Source: Clostridia bacterium (GTDB taxonomy: Bacteria; Bacillota; Clostridia; Christensenellales; Borkfalkiaceae). From it: a DNA stretch of 64,000 bases. Shown piece after piece: positions 32,461 to 40,656 of this stretch. Below the pieces are notes generated by a model. That model made no database searches. It was not told the DNA's origin and saw only the letters and a list, made by a program, of their open reading frames with translations. Position numbers and translations under genes: made by a program. Position 1 is the first letter of the stretch; each line of letters starts with the position of its first letter. The stretch spans positions 124,001-188,000 of the forward strand of contig JAFQJB010000007.1 of the NCBI GenBank assembly GCA_017397305.1. The letters run 5' to 3'.

Positions 32461-32477
32461 GGTGCGAGTAGCAGGAC
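32460..32477 (-). repeat. Second copy of the tRNA-Leu 3' tail
   Basis: Minus-strand GTCCTGCTACTCGCACCA equals the last 18 bases of tRNA-Leu (32606-32623), 146 bp downstream of it. The rest of the tRNA is absent. The copy pairs with GTCC, GCTAC and TCGC segments at 32482-32506 to form a bulged hairpin. Confidence 0.9.
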
Positions 32478-32567
32478 GCTCGTCCGCTTCGCTACCGAGT
32501 CCTCGCCCGTCAATGATTGTCCATCAAATGACGGATGAACGACAGGTTAATTCACACACTACTTAAA

Positions 32568-32608
32568 CCAAATCAAAAAGGCACGATTTACGTGCCTTTT
32601 TGATTTGG
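32568..32608 (-). terminator. Terminator of tRNA-Leu, stem including the CCA end
   Basis: A perfect 18-bp inverted repeat (CCAAATCAAAAAGGCACG and its complement, loop ATTTA). Its tRNA-side arm includes the CCA of the tRNA. Confidence 0.85.
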
Positions 32609-32688
32609 TGCGAGTAGCAGGACTTGAACCTGTACGGTTGCCCACTAGAACCTGAATCTAGCGCGTCTGCCAATTCCGCCATACTCGC
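32606..32688 (-). tRNA. tRNA-Leu (anticodon CAG)
   Basis: 83 bases with encoded CCA. Acceptor GCGAGTA / TACTCGC, anticodon stem CTAGA / TCTAG with loop TTCAGGT (CAG), a class II variable arm, and T arm ACAGG-TTCAAGT-CCTGC. Only 15 bases separate its 5' end from the stop of the upstream gene, so it may be processed from that operon transcript or use a weak promoter inside it. Confidence 0.96.
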
Positions 32689-32703
32689 ATTTAGTATTAA
32701 AAA

Positions 32704-32988
32704 CTAAATTTCATAATCAATTGCTATGCTAGATTTTCTTACCTTATGCATATGCGTTTTAACAACTTCGCAGTGGTAAGCGTCGTTTTGATAGTCTTCT
32801 AGGGCTTTCATATCGTCTAAAACCACCGATAAAATCACGTCGTAAGAACGGTCGGAATGTAATACGTCCACCCCTACTTCGATATCTCTTATCATAGGGA
32901 CGTTGCCTTTCATTGAAAGCAAAATTTCCTTTGCTTTTTCAGCACTTTCGCCCTCGTTAAGCTTAAAACAAACTATATGTTTAATCAT
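32704..32988 (-). CDS. Dabb-family (stress-responsive A/B barrel) protein
   Basis: 94 residues, a single ferredoxin-like Dabb domain: IKHIVCFKLNEG at the start, MKGNVPMIRDIEVGVDVLHSDRSYD in the middle and YQNDAYHCEVVKTH near the end, all typical. Dabb proteins dimerise into a barrel; many bacterial ones have no known substrate. TAGGAG lies 5 bases before the ATG; it follows tsaD by 8 bases as the last gene of the metK-tsaD series. Confidence 0.9.
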   Translation of the reverse strand: MIKHIVCFKLNEGESAEKAKEILLSMKGNVPMIRDIEVGVDVLHSDRSYDVILSVVLDDMKALEDYQNDAYHCEVVKTHMHKVRKSSIAIDYEI

Positions 32989-32996
32989 ATTTTCTC

Positions 32997-34046
32997 CTAT
33001 AGTGGCATAACTGCCGACGCATTGAGCGTTAAATCGGCAAAGTTGCCTTTTTTATACTGCAAAAAACCTTCCGCACCTATCATTGCGGCATTGTCGGTAC
33101 AATAACGTTTTTCGGGCAAAATCAGTTTTATACCCTTATTTTTAACTGCCTCGGCTAATCTTTCTCTTAAATACCCGTTAGCACCAACACCGCCCGATAT
33201 TGCAATGGTTTTATACCCAAATTTTTCGGCACCTTTAATCGCCTTATCGATAATGACGTCCACCGCTGCGTGTTGAAAACTTGAAGCGACGTCCTCCTTA
33301 ACGATTTCCACACCCTTTTCCGTTTGGTTATGGACGTAATTTATAACCGCTGTTTTAAGTCCGCTATAAGAAAAATCAAACTCCCCACCGCTATAATTTT
33401 TAAGCATTTTAGGTAGTGGAATGTTGTTTTTGCCTTGTTTTGCAAGCCTTTCTACGTTAGGTCCGCCAGGGTAAGGCAACCCTAAAACACGAGCGACCTT
33501 ATCAAAAGCCTCGCCCACTGCATCGTCGATTGTAGAGCCTAAGACCTTTAGGTTATAATAATCTTCAACCGCCACGATTGCCGTATGCCCACCGCTTGCG
33601 AGAATGCTTATAAAAGGCGGTTCTAGGTCTTTGTCGGCAAGATACGATGCCGATATATGCCCCCTAATGTGACTTACTGGAACAAGCGGTTTACCAGTAG
33701 AAAAGGCAAGCGCCTTAGCAAAGGAAACCCCAACTAAAAGCGCACCTAAAAGCCCTGCACCTTCGGTAACGGCAAATGCGTCTATATCGTCAAGCGTCAT
33801 ATTTGCGCTCTTTAAGGCGCGTTCGGTTGCCGTTAAAATTGCAGTGGTGTGAGAACGAGAGGCAATTTCAGGAACAACACCGCCAAAACGTGCGTGTTCG
33901 GTTGCCGAACTTATAATTTCGTCCGCCAAAATTTCTCTTCCGTTCTTTATTATTGCAACCGCCGTTTCGTCACACGAAGTCTCTATACCCATAATAATCG
34001 GGTTTTCTTTAAGCGGTGCGTTTTTTATCTTTTCAAAATAACTCAT
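32997..34046 (-). CDS. tsaD: tRNA N6-threonylcarbamoyladenosine synthase subunit TsaD
   Basis: 349 residues. ASKHA-fold protein that with TsaB and TsaE makes t6A37 in ANN-decoding tRNAs. Motifs: MGIETSCDETAVA, metal-binding HIRGH (near residue 120), LASGGHTAIV, DDAVGEAFDKVARVLGLPYPGGP and SGGVGANGYLRE. ATG overlaps the prfB stop (ATGA), implying translational coupling, and no separate ribosome binding site is visible. The nearest in-frame ATG downstream would cut the conserved start. Confidence 0.96.
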   Translation of the reverse strand: MSYFEKIKNAPLKENPIIMGIETSCDETAVAIIKNGREILADEIISSATEHARFGGVVPEIASRSHTTAILTATERALKSANMTLDDIDAFAVTEGAGLLGALLVGVSFAKALAFSTGKPLVPVSHIRGHISASYLADKDLEPPFISILASGGHTAIVAVEDYYNLKVLGSTIDDAVGEAFDKVARVLGLPYPGGPNVERLAKQGKNNIPLPKMLKNYSGGEFDFSYSGLKTAVINYVHNQTEKGVEIVKEDVASSFQHAAVDVIIDKAIKGAEKFGYKTIAISGGVGANGYLRERLAEAVKNKGIKLILPEKRYCTDNAAMIGAEGFLQYKKGNFADLTLNASAVMPL

Positions 34047-35144
34047 TGCGATTTTTTAAGATAATCTTGTATAAATCCTTGAATATTTCCGTTCATTACT
34101 GAGTTGACGTCGGTAATTTCATAACCTGTTCTATGGTCTTTAACTAGAGTGTACGGGCAAAATACGTACGAACGAATTTGACTGCCCCACTCTATTTTTT
34201 TGATTTCGCCCTTGATGTCTTGGTCAAGTTCCATCCTTTCGGCTTCACGTTTTTCAATAAGCTTACTTATAAGCATTTTCATTGCCATTTCACGATTTTG
34301 CGTTTGGCTTCTTTCGTTTTGGCAAGCGACCACTATACCCGTGGGCAAGTGGGTAATTCTTATAGCCGACTCGGTTTTGTTTACGTGTTGACTGCCTGCA
34401 CCGCTCGAACGGAAGGTGTCAACCTTCAATTCGTCGGGACTGATTTTAATTTCCTCGTCATCTTCAATTTCGGGCATAACTTCAAGCGAAGCAAAGGACG
34501 TGTGCCTTCTTTTGTTTGCGTCAAACGGTGAGATGCGCACAAGCCTATGAACACCTTTTTCCGCCTTCAAATAGCCGTACGCACAATCGCCTTCAATCTT
34601 AAACGATACCGACTTTATCCCCGCCTCGTCACCTTCTAGGCGGTCAAGTTCGGTTAAGGTGTAGCCGTTCTTTTCGGCATAATACATATACATGCGGTAA
34701 AGCATTTCCGTCCAGTCGCAAGCCTCGGTCCCACCCGCACCTGCGTGCAAAGTAAGAAGTGCGTTAAGCTTGTCATACTTACCCTTTAAGAGTGCCGCAA
34801 GACGCATATCTTCTATGATTTTACCGACCGAATTAAGTTCGCTAGCTAGTTCATCAAGCAAACTTTCATCGTTTTCTTCTTCGGCAAGGTCGACGATATC
34901 CTTTGCATCGTTTATAACCTTTTCAGCCTTGTTAAAAGCTGAAACCTTGTTGTCTAGCGAGGCGATTTCCTTAGATATTTGCTGAGATTTTGCTAAATCC
35001 GAATAAATTTCGGGTCGCTCGGATAAAGCAATCTTTTCCTTTAACTGCTCCCTTAACTTATCGATGTCAAAGAGAGTGTCCCGTCTCGCTAAGGATACCT
35101 TTTAACTCTTTTATTTTTAACTTAAACTCTTCGCTTTTAATCAT
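34043..35144 (-). CDS. prfB: Peptide chain release factor 2, programmed +1 frameshift; GSQ in place of GGQ
   Basis: 366 residues from two frames. Translation starts at ATG 35144 (AGGTGAG ahead); codons 1-25 end at CTT, followed by in-frame TGA (35069-35067). A +1 shift at CTTTGAC (35072-35066) continues at GAC to the stop at 34043. Codon 25/26 is the classical RF2 position. RF2 features: SPF anticodon-like tripeptide in VRISPFDANKRRHTSF and the catalytic region FRSSGAGSQHVNKTESAIR. The middle glycine of GGQ is Ser (AGT, 34391-34393), which is very unusual. Frees peptides at UAA and UGA codons. It lies just after secA, as in many Firmicutes. Confidence 0.95.
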
Positions 35145-35151
35145 TACTCAC

Positions 35152-37836
35152 CTATTTTGCGCCACAGCAGTTTTTATATTTCTTACCGCTTCCGCAAGGA
35201 CACGGGTCATTTCTGCCGATTTCGTGAATTGCCTTTCTAGGACGAGCGGGTCCTGATTGCATATTTGTTTGTAAATTCTTATTCTCTTGCTCTTTAGCGG
35301 GTTGAACACGGCGAAGTTCTGCCTTTAAGAGCAAGGTGATTGTATCTTCTTGAATAGACGCGGTAAGGTCTTCGAACATTTCAAAGCCTTCCTTCTTGTA
35401 TTCGATAACTGGGTCAACTTGACCGTAGCCTCTTAAACTTATACCCTTACGGAGTTGGTCCATTGCGTCGATGTGGTCAATCCACTTGGTGTCGATGTTT
35501 TTAAGAAGAACCATTCTTTCAACCTCAGAGAAGTTGATGCCTTCTTCATTGTATCTATCAATTTTTGCTTGGTAAACGTTGATAGTTTCTTCGGTAAGTT
35601 TTTCAACGAAGGTATCAAAGTCCCAATTTTCAGCACGTTCTTTAGTTGCAAACTCGCTATCCTTGGGCAATAATTTTAAGTTTATTGCAGAATTGAGCGC
35701 ATCCAAATCCCACGTTTCAGGCTTGTTTTCGTTGTTTACCGACGAGATTACCACGTAACGAACAAAGTCTGGAATAAGGTTTAAGATATCTTGGTGAACG
35801 TTTTCGTCCTTAATAACCTTCATTCTTTCAGCATACATAACTTCACGTTGCTTGTTCATAACGTCGTCGTATTCGAGAACGTGTTTTCTTATGCCGAAGT
35901 TTTTACCTTCGATTGTGCGTTGCGCGTTTTCAATACTGCGCGACAAAATCTTGAATTGCATAGGTTCGTCTTCGGGAAGGTTGAAGAAATTATAGATTTT
36001 TTGCATCTTGTCCCCACCGAAACGTTTTGCCAAATCGTCTTCTAGAGAAATAAAGAAGATTGAAGAACCCGCGTCTCCTTGACGGCCACTTCTACCACGA
36101 AGTTGGTTATCGATACGGCGAGATTCGTGTCTTTCAGTACCTAAAATATGAAGACCGCCCGCTTCAACAACCTTAACTTTTTCAGCATCGGTTTGTTCTT
36201 TGAGTTTTTTATAGATTTCTTGATAATGTTCTCTTACTACCTTTACGTCTTCGGGGATATCTGCGATATATGAGGTTGCAAGTTCGATAACGCTTTCTTC
36301 CACACCCTCTTCACGAAGTTTTCTCTTTGCCAAAAACTCGGGGTTACCACCGAGCAAAATATCGGTACCACGACCAGCCATGTTGGTTGCAATGGTAACT
36401 GCACCAAGTCTACCCGCTTGAGCGACGATATCGGCTTCACGCGCGTGGTTTTTTGCGTTCAAAACGTTGTGTTTTACGCCGTGTTTGATTAAAAGTTTAG
36501 AAATTTCTTCAGATTTTTCAACGGTAACCGTACCGACCAAAACTGGTTGACCTTTTTTGTGTCTTTCAACGATTTCTTCAATAATCGCCTTGTTTTTGCC
36601 AGCAACAGTTTTATAAATAATGTCGGGTTGGTCAATTCTTGCAACGGGTTTATTTGTGGGAATTTCCAAAACGTCTAAGCCGTAAATTGAGCGGAATTCT
36701 TCTTCCTCGCTCTTAGCAGTACCAGTCATACCCGAAAGTTTTTTATAAATTCTAAAATAGTTTTGGAAGGTAATAGTTGCGTAAGTTTTATTTTCGTTGC
36801 GGATTTTAACGCTTTCTTTTGCTTCGATTGCTTGGTGCAAGCCGTCCGAATAACGTCTACCAATCATAAGACGACCGGTGAATTCGTCAACGATGATAAC
36901 TTCGCCGTCAGATACAACGTAATCGTTATCTCTCTTAAATATAAAGTTTGCCTTTAACGCTTGTTGAATGTGGTGCGATAGGCTTGCGTTTTCGATATCG
37001 GCAAAGTTGTTAAGCCCAAAGAAACTTTCAGCTTTCTTAGCACCAGACTCGGTGATTTGAACCGACTTTTCTTTAATATCGATAGTAAAGTCTTTGTCTA
37101 AAATTAAAGATTTTACAAACTTGTTTGCGGTGATATACTTTTCGCTAGATTCTTGTCCCTTTCCAGAGATAATAAGCGGTGTTCTTGCCTCGTCGATTAA
37201 GATTGAGTCAACTTCGTCGACAATTGCAAAATTTAGGGGACGTTGAACCATTTGTTCTAACCTACTCTTTAGGTTATCCCTTAGATAGTCGAAGCCCATT
37301 TCGTTGTTGGTGCCGTAGGTAATATCGCAAGCATACGCTTTTTTCTTTTCTTCGTCTTCCATACCAGTCACTGCAACGCCAACGGTAAGTCCTAAGAACT
37401 TATAAACCTTGCCCATCCATTCTGCGTCACGAGATGCAAGGTAATCGTTGACGGTTACGATGTGAACACCTTCACCCGTCAATGCGTTAAGATATGCGGG
37501 AAGGGTTGCAACCAAAGTTTTACCTTCACCAGTTTTCATTTCGGCAACTCTACCTTGGTGCAAACAAATACCGCCGATAATTTGCACTTTATAGTGGCGC
37601 ATATTAAGAACGCGGTAAGCGGCTTCTCTTACAACTGCAAATGCATCGCACAAAATATCGTCAAGCGTTTCACCCGATTTTAATCTACCCTTAAAAAACT
37701 CGGTATGGTGACGGAGTTCTTCGTCGGTAAAACTTGCGTATTTGCTCTCTAATGACAACACTCTGTCTGCAAGTTTATCTAATTTTTTGAGGTTTTTTCT
37801 CGCTTCTCCTCCAAGAATATACCTAAATAGTCCCAT
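35152..37836 (-). CDS. secA: Preprotein translocase ATPase SecA
   Basis: 894 residues. Motor that drives secreted proteins through SecYEG. Walker [15 protein letters not shown] (near residue 102), Walker B region [20 protein letters not shown] (near 205), [27 protein letters not shown], and the C-terminal zinc motif [16 protein letters not shown]. The start codon lies inside the comFC 3' end (14-base overlap) with AGGAGA ahead. It precedes prfB by 7 bases. Confidence 0.98.
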   Translation of the reverse strand: MGLFRYILGGEARKNLKKLDKLADRVLSLESKYASFTDEELRHHTEFFKGRLKSGETLDDILCDAFAVVREAAYRVLNMRHYKVQIIGGICLHQGRVAEMKTGEGKTLVATLPAYLNALTGEGVHIVTVNDYLASRDAEWMGKVYKFLGLTVGVAVTGMEDEEKKKAYACDITYGTNNEMGFDYLRDNLKSRLEQMVQRPLNFAIVDEVDSILIDEARTPLIISGKGQESSEKYITANKFVKSLILDKDFTIDIKEKSVQITESGAKKAESFFGLNNFADIENASLSHHIQQALKANFIFKRDNDYVVSDGEVIIVDEFTGRLMIGRRYSDGLHQAIEAKESVKIRNENKTYATITFQNYFRIYKKLSGMTGTAKSEEEEFRSIYGLDVLEIPTNKPVARIDQPDIIYKTVAGKNKAIIEEIVERHKKGQPVLVGTVTVEKSEEISKLLIKHGVKHNVLNAKNHAREADIVAQAGRLGAVTIATNMAGRGTDILLGGNPEFLAKRKLREEGVEESVIELATSYIADIPEDVKVVREHYQEIYKKLKEQTDAEKVKVVEAGGLHILGTERHESRRIDNQLRGRSGRQGDAGSSIFFISLEDDLAKRFGGDKMQKIYNFFNLPEDEPMQFKILSRSIENAQRTIEGKNFGIRKHVLEYDDVMNKQREVMYAERMKVIKDENVHQDILNLIPDFVRYVVISSVNNENKPETWDLDALNSAINLKLLPKDSEFATKERAENWDFDTFVEKLTEETINVYQAKIDRYNEEGINFSEVERMVLLKNIDTKWIDHIDAMDQLRKGISLRGYGQVDPVIEYKKEGFEMFEDLTASIQEDTITLLLKAELRRVQPAKEQENKNLQTNMQSGPARPRKAIHEIGRNDPCPCGSGKKYKNCCGAK

Positions 37837-38593
37837 TTTTTCTCCTATCTCTTTGTTTGTTTTTATTTGCTATATTGAATGCTGGTGTACTTGCCACCGT
37901 CAATAAATATACTAGTTTTGCACCCGACTTTTTTAGTGCTTTTGCAATGACTTCCGCCGTCGCACCAGTCGTGGTTACGTCGTCTATTATAACGACCGTT
38001 TTGTCTTTTAATATTTTTCTCTTTTTGACCTTAAACGCACCTTCAAGGTTTTTTAGTCTATCCTTTCTATTTAATCGTGCTTGACGTAAAGTCTTTTTCG
38101 TCTTCTCTAAACACTCGAAAATAGGAACTTCAGTTTTACTAGATATCCTTTCAGCAAGTAGGCGCGATTGATTATATCCTCTTTTTCTTTCAGCCTTTTC
38201 TTCCATAGGGACGTAAATCAACCCGTCAGCATTAAAGCAGTTTTTAAGATATAAAAGTGTCATTTTGTCGCCAAAATATTCGGCTAGATATCTTGCGTTG
38301 TCGTACTTGAATATGGTTATCAGTTTTCTTATAGTTCCCTCGTAACTAAACACGCTCCTAGCCTTATCGACAGAAACCATGTTTTCCTTACAAGTTACGC
38401 AATATTCTTCTCTAATTTCGGTTTTTCTTCCACAGTGTTCGCAAACGATTTTATCGTTATAAGGTAAATTTTGTTCACACTTTTTGCAAACAAATCCGCC
38501 GTCAAAATTTTCCTCACCACACACCGAACAACTCCATTCGGGGTTGAACACGTGCAATCTTAAAAACCTTTTAAGAAAGGCAACGACTTTCAT
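37823..38593 (-). CDS. comFC: ComFC-family phosphoribosyltransferase-like protein
   Basis: 256 residues. Two N-terminal zinc-binding pairs ([36 protein letters not shown]), the [15 protein letters not shown] motif, and a PRTase loop [21 protein letters not shown]. ComFC/GntX proteins take part in DNA uptake in competent bacteria; in others their job is unclear, and no competence operon is visible here. It starts directly after the metK stop, without a clear ribosome binding site, so coupling is likely. Confidence 0.92.
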   Translation of the reverse strand: MKVVAFLKRFLRLHVFNPEWSCSVCGEENFDGGFVCKKCEQNLPYNDKIVCEHCGRKTEIREEYCVTCKENMVSVDKARSVFSYEGTIRKLITIFKYDNARYLAEYFGDKMTLLYLKNCFNADGLIYVPMEEKAERKRGYNQSRLLAERISSKTEVPIFECLEKTKKTLRQARLNRKDRLKNLEGAFKVKKRKILKDKTVVIIDDVTTTGATAEVIAKALKKSGAKLVYLLTVASTPAFNIANKNKQRDRRKNGTI

Positions 38594-39763
38594 TTATAGA
38601 TACTTTTTAAGTTTTTCTACACTATCGGTCTTTTCCCAACTAAATTGACTCTTGCCAAAGTGACCGTAACTTGCAGTTTGTTTATATACGGGTTTTCTCA
38701 AGTCAAGTTTTTCAATAATTGCCGAAGGGCGAAGGTCAAATTCCTTCATAACTATTTCGGCAAGTTCTTCATCCGATAATTTGCCCGTTCCAAAGGTATC
38801 TACCTTTACCGACACGGGTTTTGCAACGCCGATTGCATAAGCCACTTGAATTTGGCACTCATCAGCAAGTCCCGAAGCAACCACGTTTTTGCAAACGTAT
38901 CTTGCCATATATGCAGCCGAACGGTCAACTTTAGTTGGGTCCTTTCCGCTGAACGCACCACCACCATGCGGACATTTTCCGCCATAGGTGTCTACAATTA
39001 TCTTTCTTCCAGTAAGTCCAGAGTCGCCAGTTGGTCCACCGATTTCAAATCTTCCGGTCGGGTTGATGTAAAATTTAGTATTTTCGTCAACGTACTCTAA
39101 AGGAATAACCTTATCGATTACTTCGGCCTTTACGTCTTTACGGAGTTTTTCGGTAGTAATCACTTTATCGTGTTGAGAGGATAAAACGACCGCCTCCACA
39201 CGTTTGGGTTTGCCGTTTTGATATTCGACCGTAACTTGTCCCTTTCCGTCTGGTCTAAGGTATGGAAGCAATCCGCTGTTCCTTACCTCTTCAAGTTTTT
39301 GGCAAAGTTTATGCGATAGCACAATGGGAAGTGGCATAAGTTCTTCGGTTTCTTTGCACGCATAACCAAACATAAGTCCTTGGTCGCCCGCACCGATTTG
39401 GTCGTACTTATCCATACCGCATTCTTTTGCTTCCTTAGAGTTGTCTACCCCTAAAGCAATGTCGGCACTTTGTTTATTAAGCCTTATCATAACTTCAGCG
39501 GTATCGGCTGAAAAGCCCGCGTCATCGTGGACGTAACCGATTTTTCTTACGGTATCCCTTGCAAGCGCTTCGATATCAACGTTTGCGTTAGAGGTTATTT
39601 CCCCCATTACCAAAATGAAGTTTGAAGTTACACTACATTCACACGCAACGCGAGAGTTTTCATCCCCTTCAAGATATGCGTCGAGCACTGCGTCTGAAAT
39701 GTTATCACATATTTTATCAGGGTGACCTGACGTTACGCTTTCACTTGTAAAATAATTTTTCAT
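38594..39763 (-). CDS. metK: S-adenosylmethionine synthase MetK
   Basis: 389 residues. Makes SAM from ATP and methionine. Motifs: [37 protein letters not shown] (methionine loop), [46 protein letters not shown] (phosphate loop). The ribosome binding site is weak (TGGA). The promoter upstream is a perfect consensus with an embedded inverted repeat. No SAM or T-box riboswitch is seen in the 40-base leader, unlike many Firmicutes metK genes. Confidence 0.98.
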   Translation of the reverse strand: MKNYFTSESVTSGHPDKICDNISDAVLDAYLEGDENSRVACECSVTSNFILVMGEITSNANVDIEALARDTVRKIGYVHDDAGFSADTAEVMIRLNKQSADIALGVDNSKEAKECGMDKYDQIGAGDQGLMFGYACKETEELMPLPIVLSHKLCQKLEEVRNSGLLPYLRPDGKGQVTVEYQNGKPKRVEAVVLSSQHDKVITTEKLRKDVKAEVIDKVIPLEYVDENTKFYINPTGRFEIGGPTGDSGLTGRKIIVDTYGGKCPHGGGAFSGKDPTKVDRSAAYMARYVCKNVVASGLADECQIQVAYAIGVAKPVSVKVDTFGTGKLSDEELAEIVMKEFDLRPSAIIEKLDLRKPVYKQTASYGHFGKSQFSWEKTDSVEKLKKYL

Positions 39764-39800
39764 AGTAGTTTTTCCATAAGTTAGATTTTGCTATTAGTTA

Positions 39801-39829
39801 ATTATACACTAATATAGTGTATATGTCAA
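39801..39829 (-). promoter_or_regulatory. Consensus promoter of metK with 21-bp inverted repeat
   Basis: TTGACA (39824-39829), 17-base spacer, TATAAT (39801-39806) on the minus strand. A perfect inverted repeat, TATACACTA-N3-TAGTGTATA (39803-39823), covers the spacer and most of the -10. Confidence 0.9.
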
Positions 39830-39917
39830 TCGTCTTGACTTTTTTATCTTGCAAAAAACAAGTTTTTCGGTCGAAATTTTTAACTTTTTGCTAGGCTTTT
39901 CGCCAATTGCATTTTTG

Positions 39918-39935
39918 ATTGACTATTTTGTCAAT
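39918..39935 (+). promoter_or_regulatory. TetR operator 1
   Basis: ATTGAC-N6-GTCAAT, upstream of the tetR promoter. The same palindrome recurs at 40000-40017. Confidence 0.75.
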
Positions 39936-39962
39936 AAAAGATTAAATTTGCTTGTCAAATGC

Positions 39963-39992
39963 TTGACTAATTAAATGCACATGTTTTATAAT
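39963..39992 (+). promoter_or_regulatory. Promoter of the tetR-ABC operon
   Basis: TTGACT (39963-39968), 18-base spacer, TATAAT (39987-39992). Transcript start near 40000, at the edge of operator 2. Confidence 0.85.
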
Positions 39993-39999
39993 AAAGCAT

Positions 40000-40017
40000 A
40001 TTGACTTTAGTGTCAAT
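40000..40017 (+). promoter_or_regulatory. TetR operator 2 at the transcript start
   Basis: ATTGAC-N6-GTCAAT at the predicted +1, where a bound repressor would block transcription. Confidence 0.8.
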
Positions 40018-40032
40018 CAAAAGGAGGATAAA

Positions 40033-40656
40033 ATGCCCAAATGCGACCAAGCGTTGATTAAAATAAAAGACGCTAGACGTGAAGAAATTGTTGTTTCCGC
40101 CCTAAAGGTTTTTTGCGAAAAGGGTTATAACGGGGCAACGATTAACGATATAGTTAAGAAAGCCAAATGCAGTCACGGGCTTTTTTACCACTATTTCGAG
40201 AATAAAAAGGCCATTTTTGACGCGGTTATCGAAACGCGTGGCAAGAATATGGCAGATTATCTAGACGAGATAATTGCAAATAGCGATAACTATGTGGAAA
40301 AGCTTAAAAAACTTACCGAATACACTTTCGCCAATATGAAAAAAGACGAGATTTTTGCTTATAGATATTACTTTTTCTTGTCTAACGTTTTTAGAAAGGC
40401 GGAGTCGGGTGAACTTCCACCTAAAAACTGCAAGAAGGTCCCCCCTCACGTGCGTATGTTTTCATTTTTTGATGAGGGCGTAAAGGCGGGTGATTTTAAG
40501 GACGATGTTGATTCTAGCGAATATGCAAGACTTTATAACTGCATCATTCAAGGTGCGACCTTAAACTTCATTCTTTGCCCAAAAGAATTTAAGCCCTCTT
40601 TTCAGTTCCCGCAAATTGACACAATCTTAAACATATTTAAAAAAAGGAGTAAATAA
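40033..40656 (+). CDS. TetR-family transcriptional repressor
   Basis: 207 residues. N-terminal helix-turn-helix (residues 13-60: VVSALKVFCEKGYNGATINDIVKKAKCSHGLFYHYFENKKAIF). The C-terminal ligand domain is not assignable. AAGGAGG lies 6 bases before the ATG. Two matching palindromes around its promoter and the adjoining ABC exporter genes (0-base gap) point to an autoregulated drug or metabolite efflux unit; the inducer is unknown. Confidence 0.93.
   Translation: MPKCDQALIKIKDARREEIVVSALKVFCEKGYNGATINDIVKKAKCSHGLFYHYFENKKAIFDAVIETRGKNMADYLDEIIANSDNYVEKLKKLTEYTFANMKKDEIFAYRYYFFLSNVFRKAESGELPPKNCKKVPPHVRMFSFFDEGVKAGDFKDDVDSSEYARLYNCIIQGATLNFILCPKEFKPSFQFPQIDTILNIFKKRSK

Noticed and set aside
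34043-34861. prfB first looked like an N-terminally truncated or frameshifted gene.
   Set aside because: The missing N-terminus is present in the other frame, starts at 35144 and joins at the standard CTTTGAC site.
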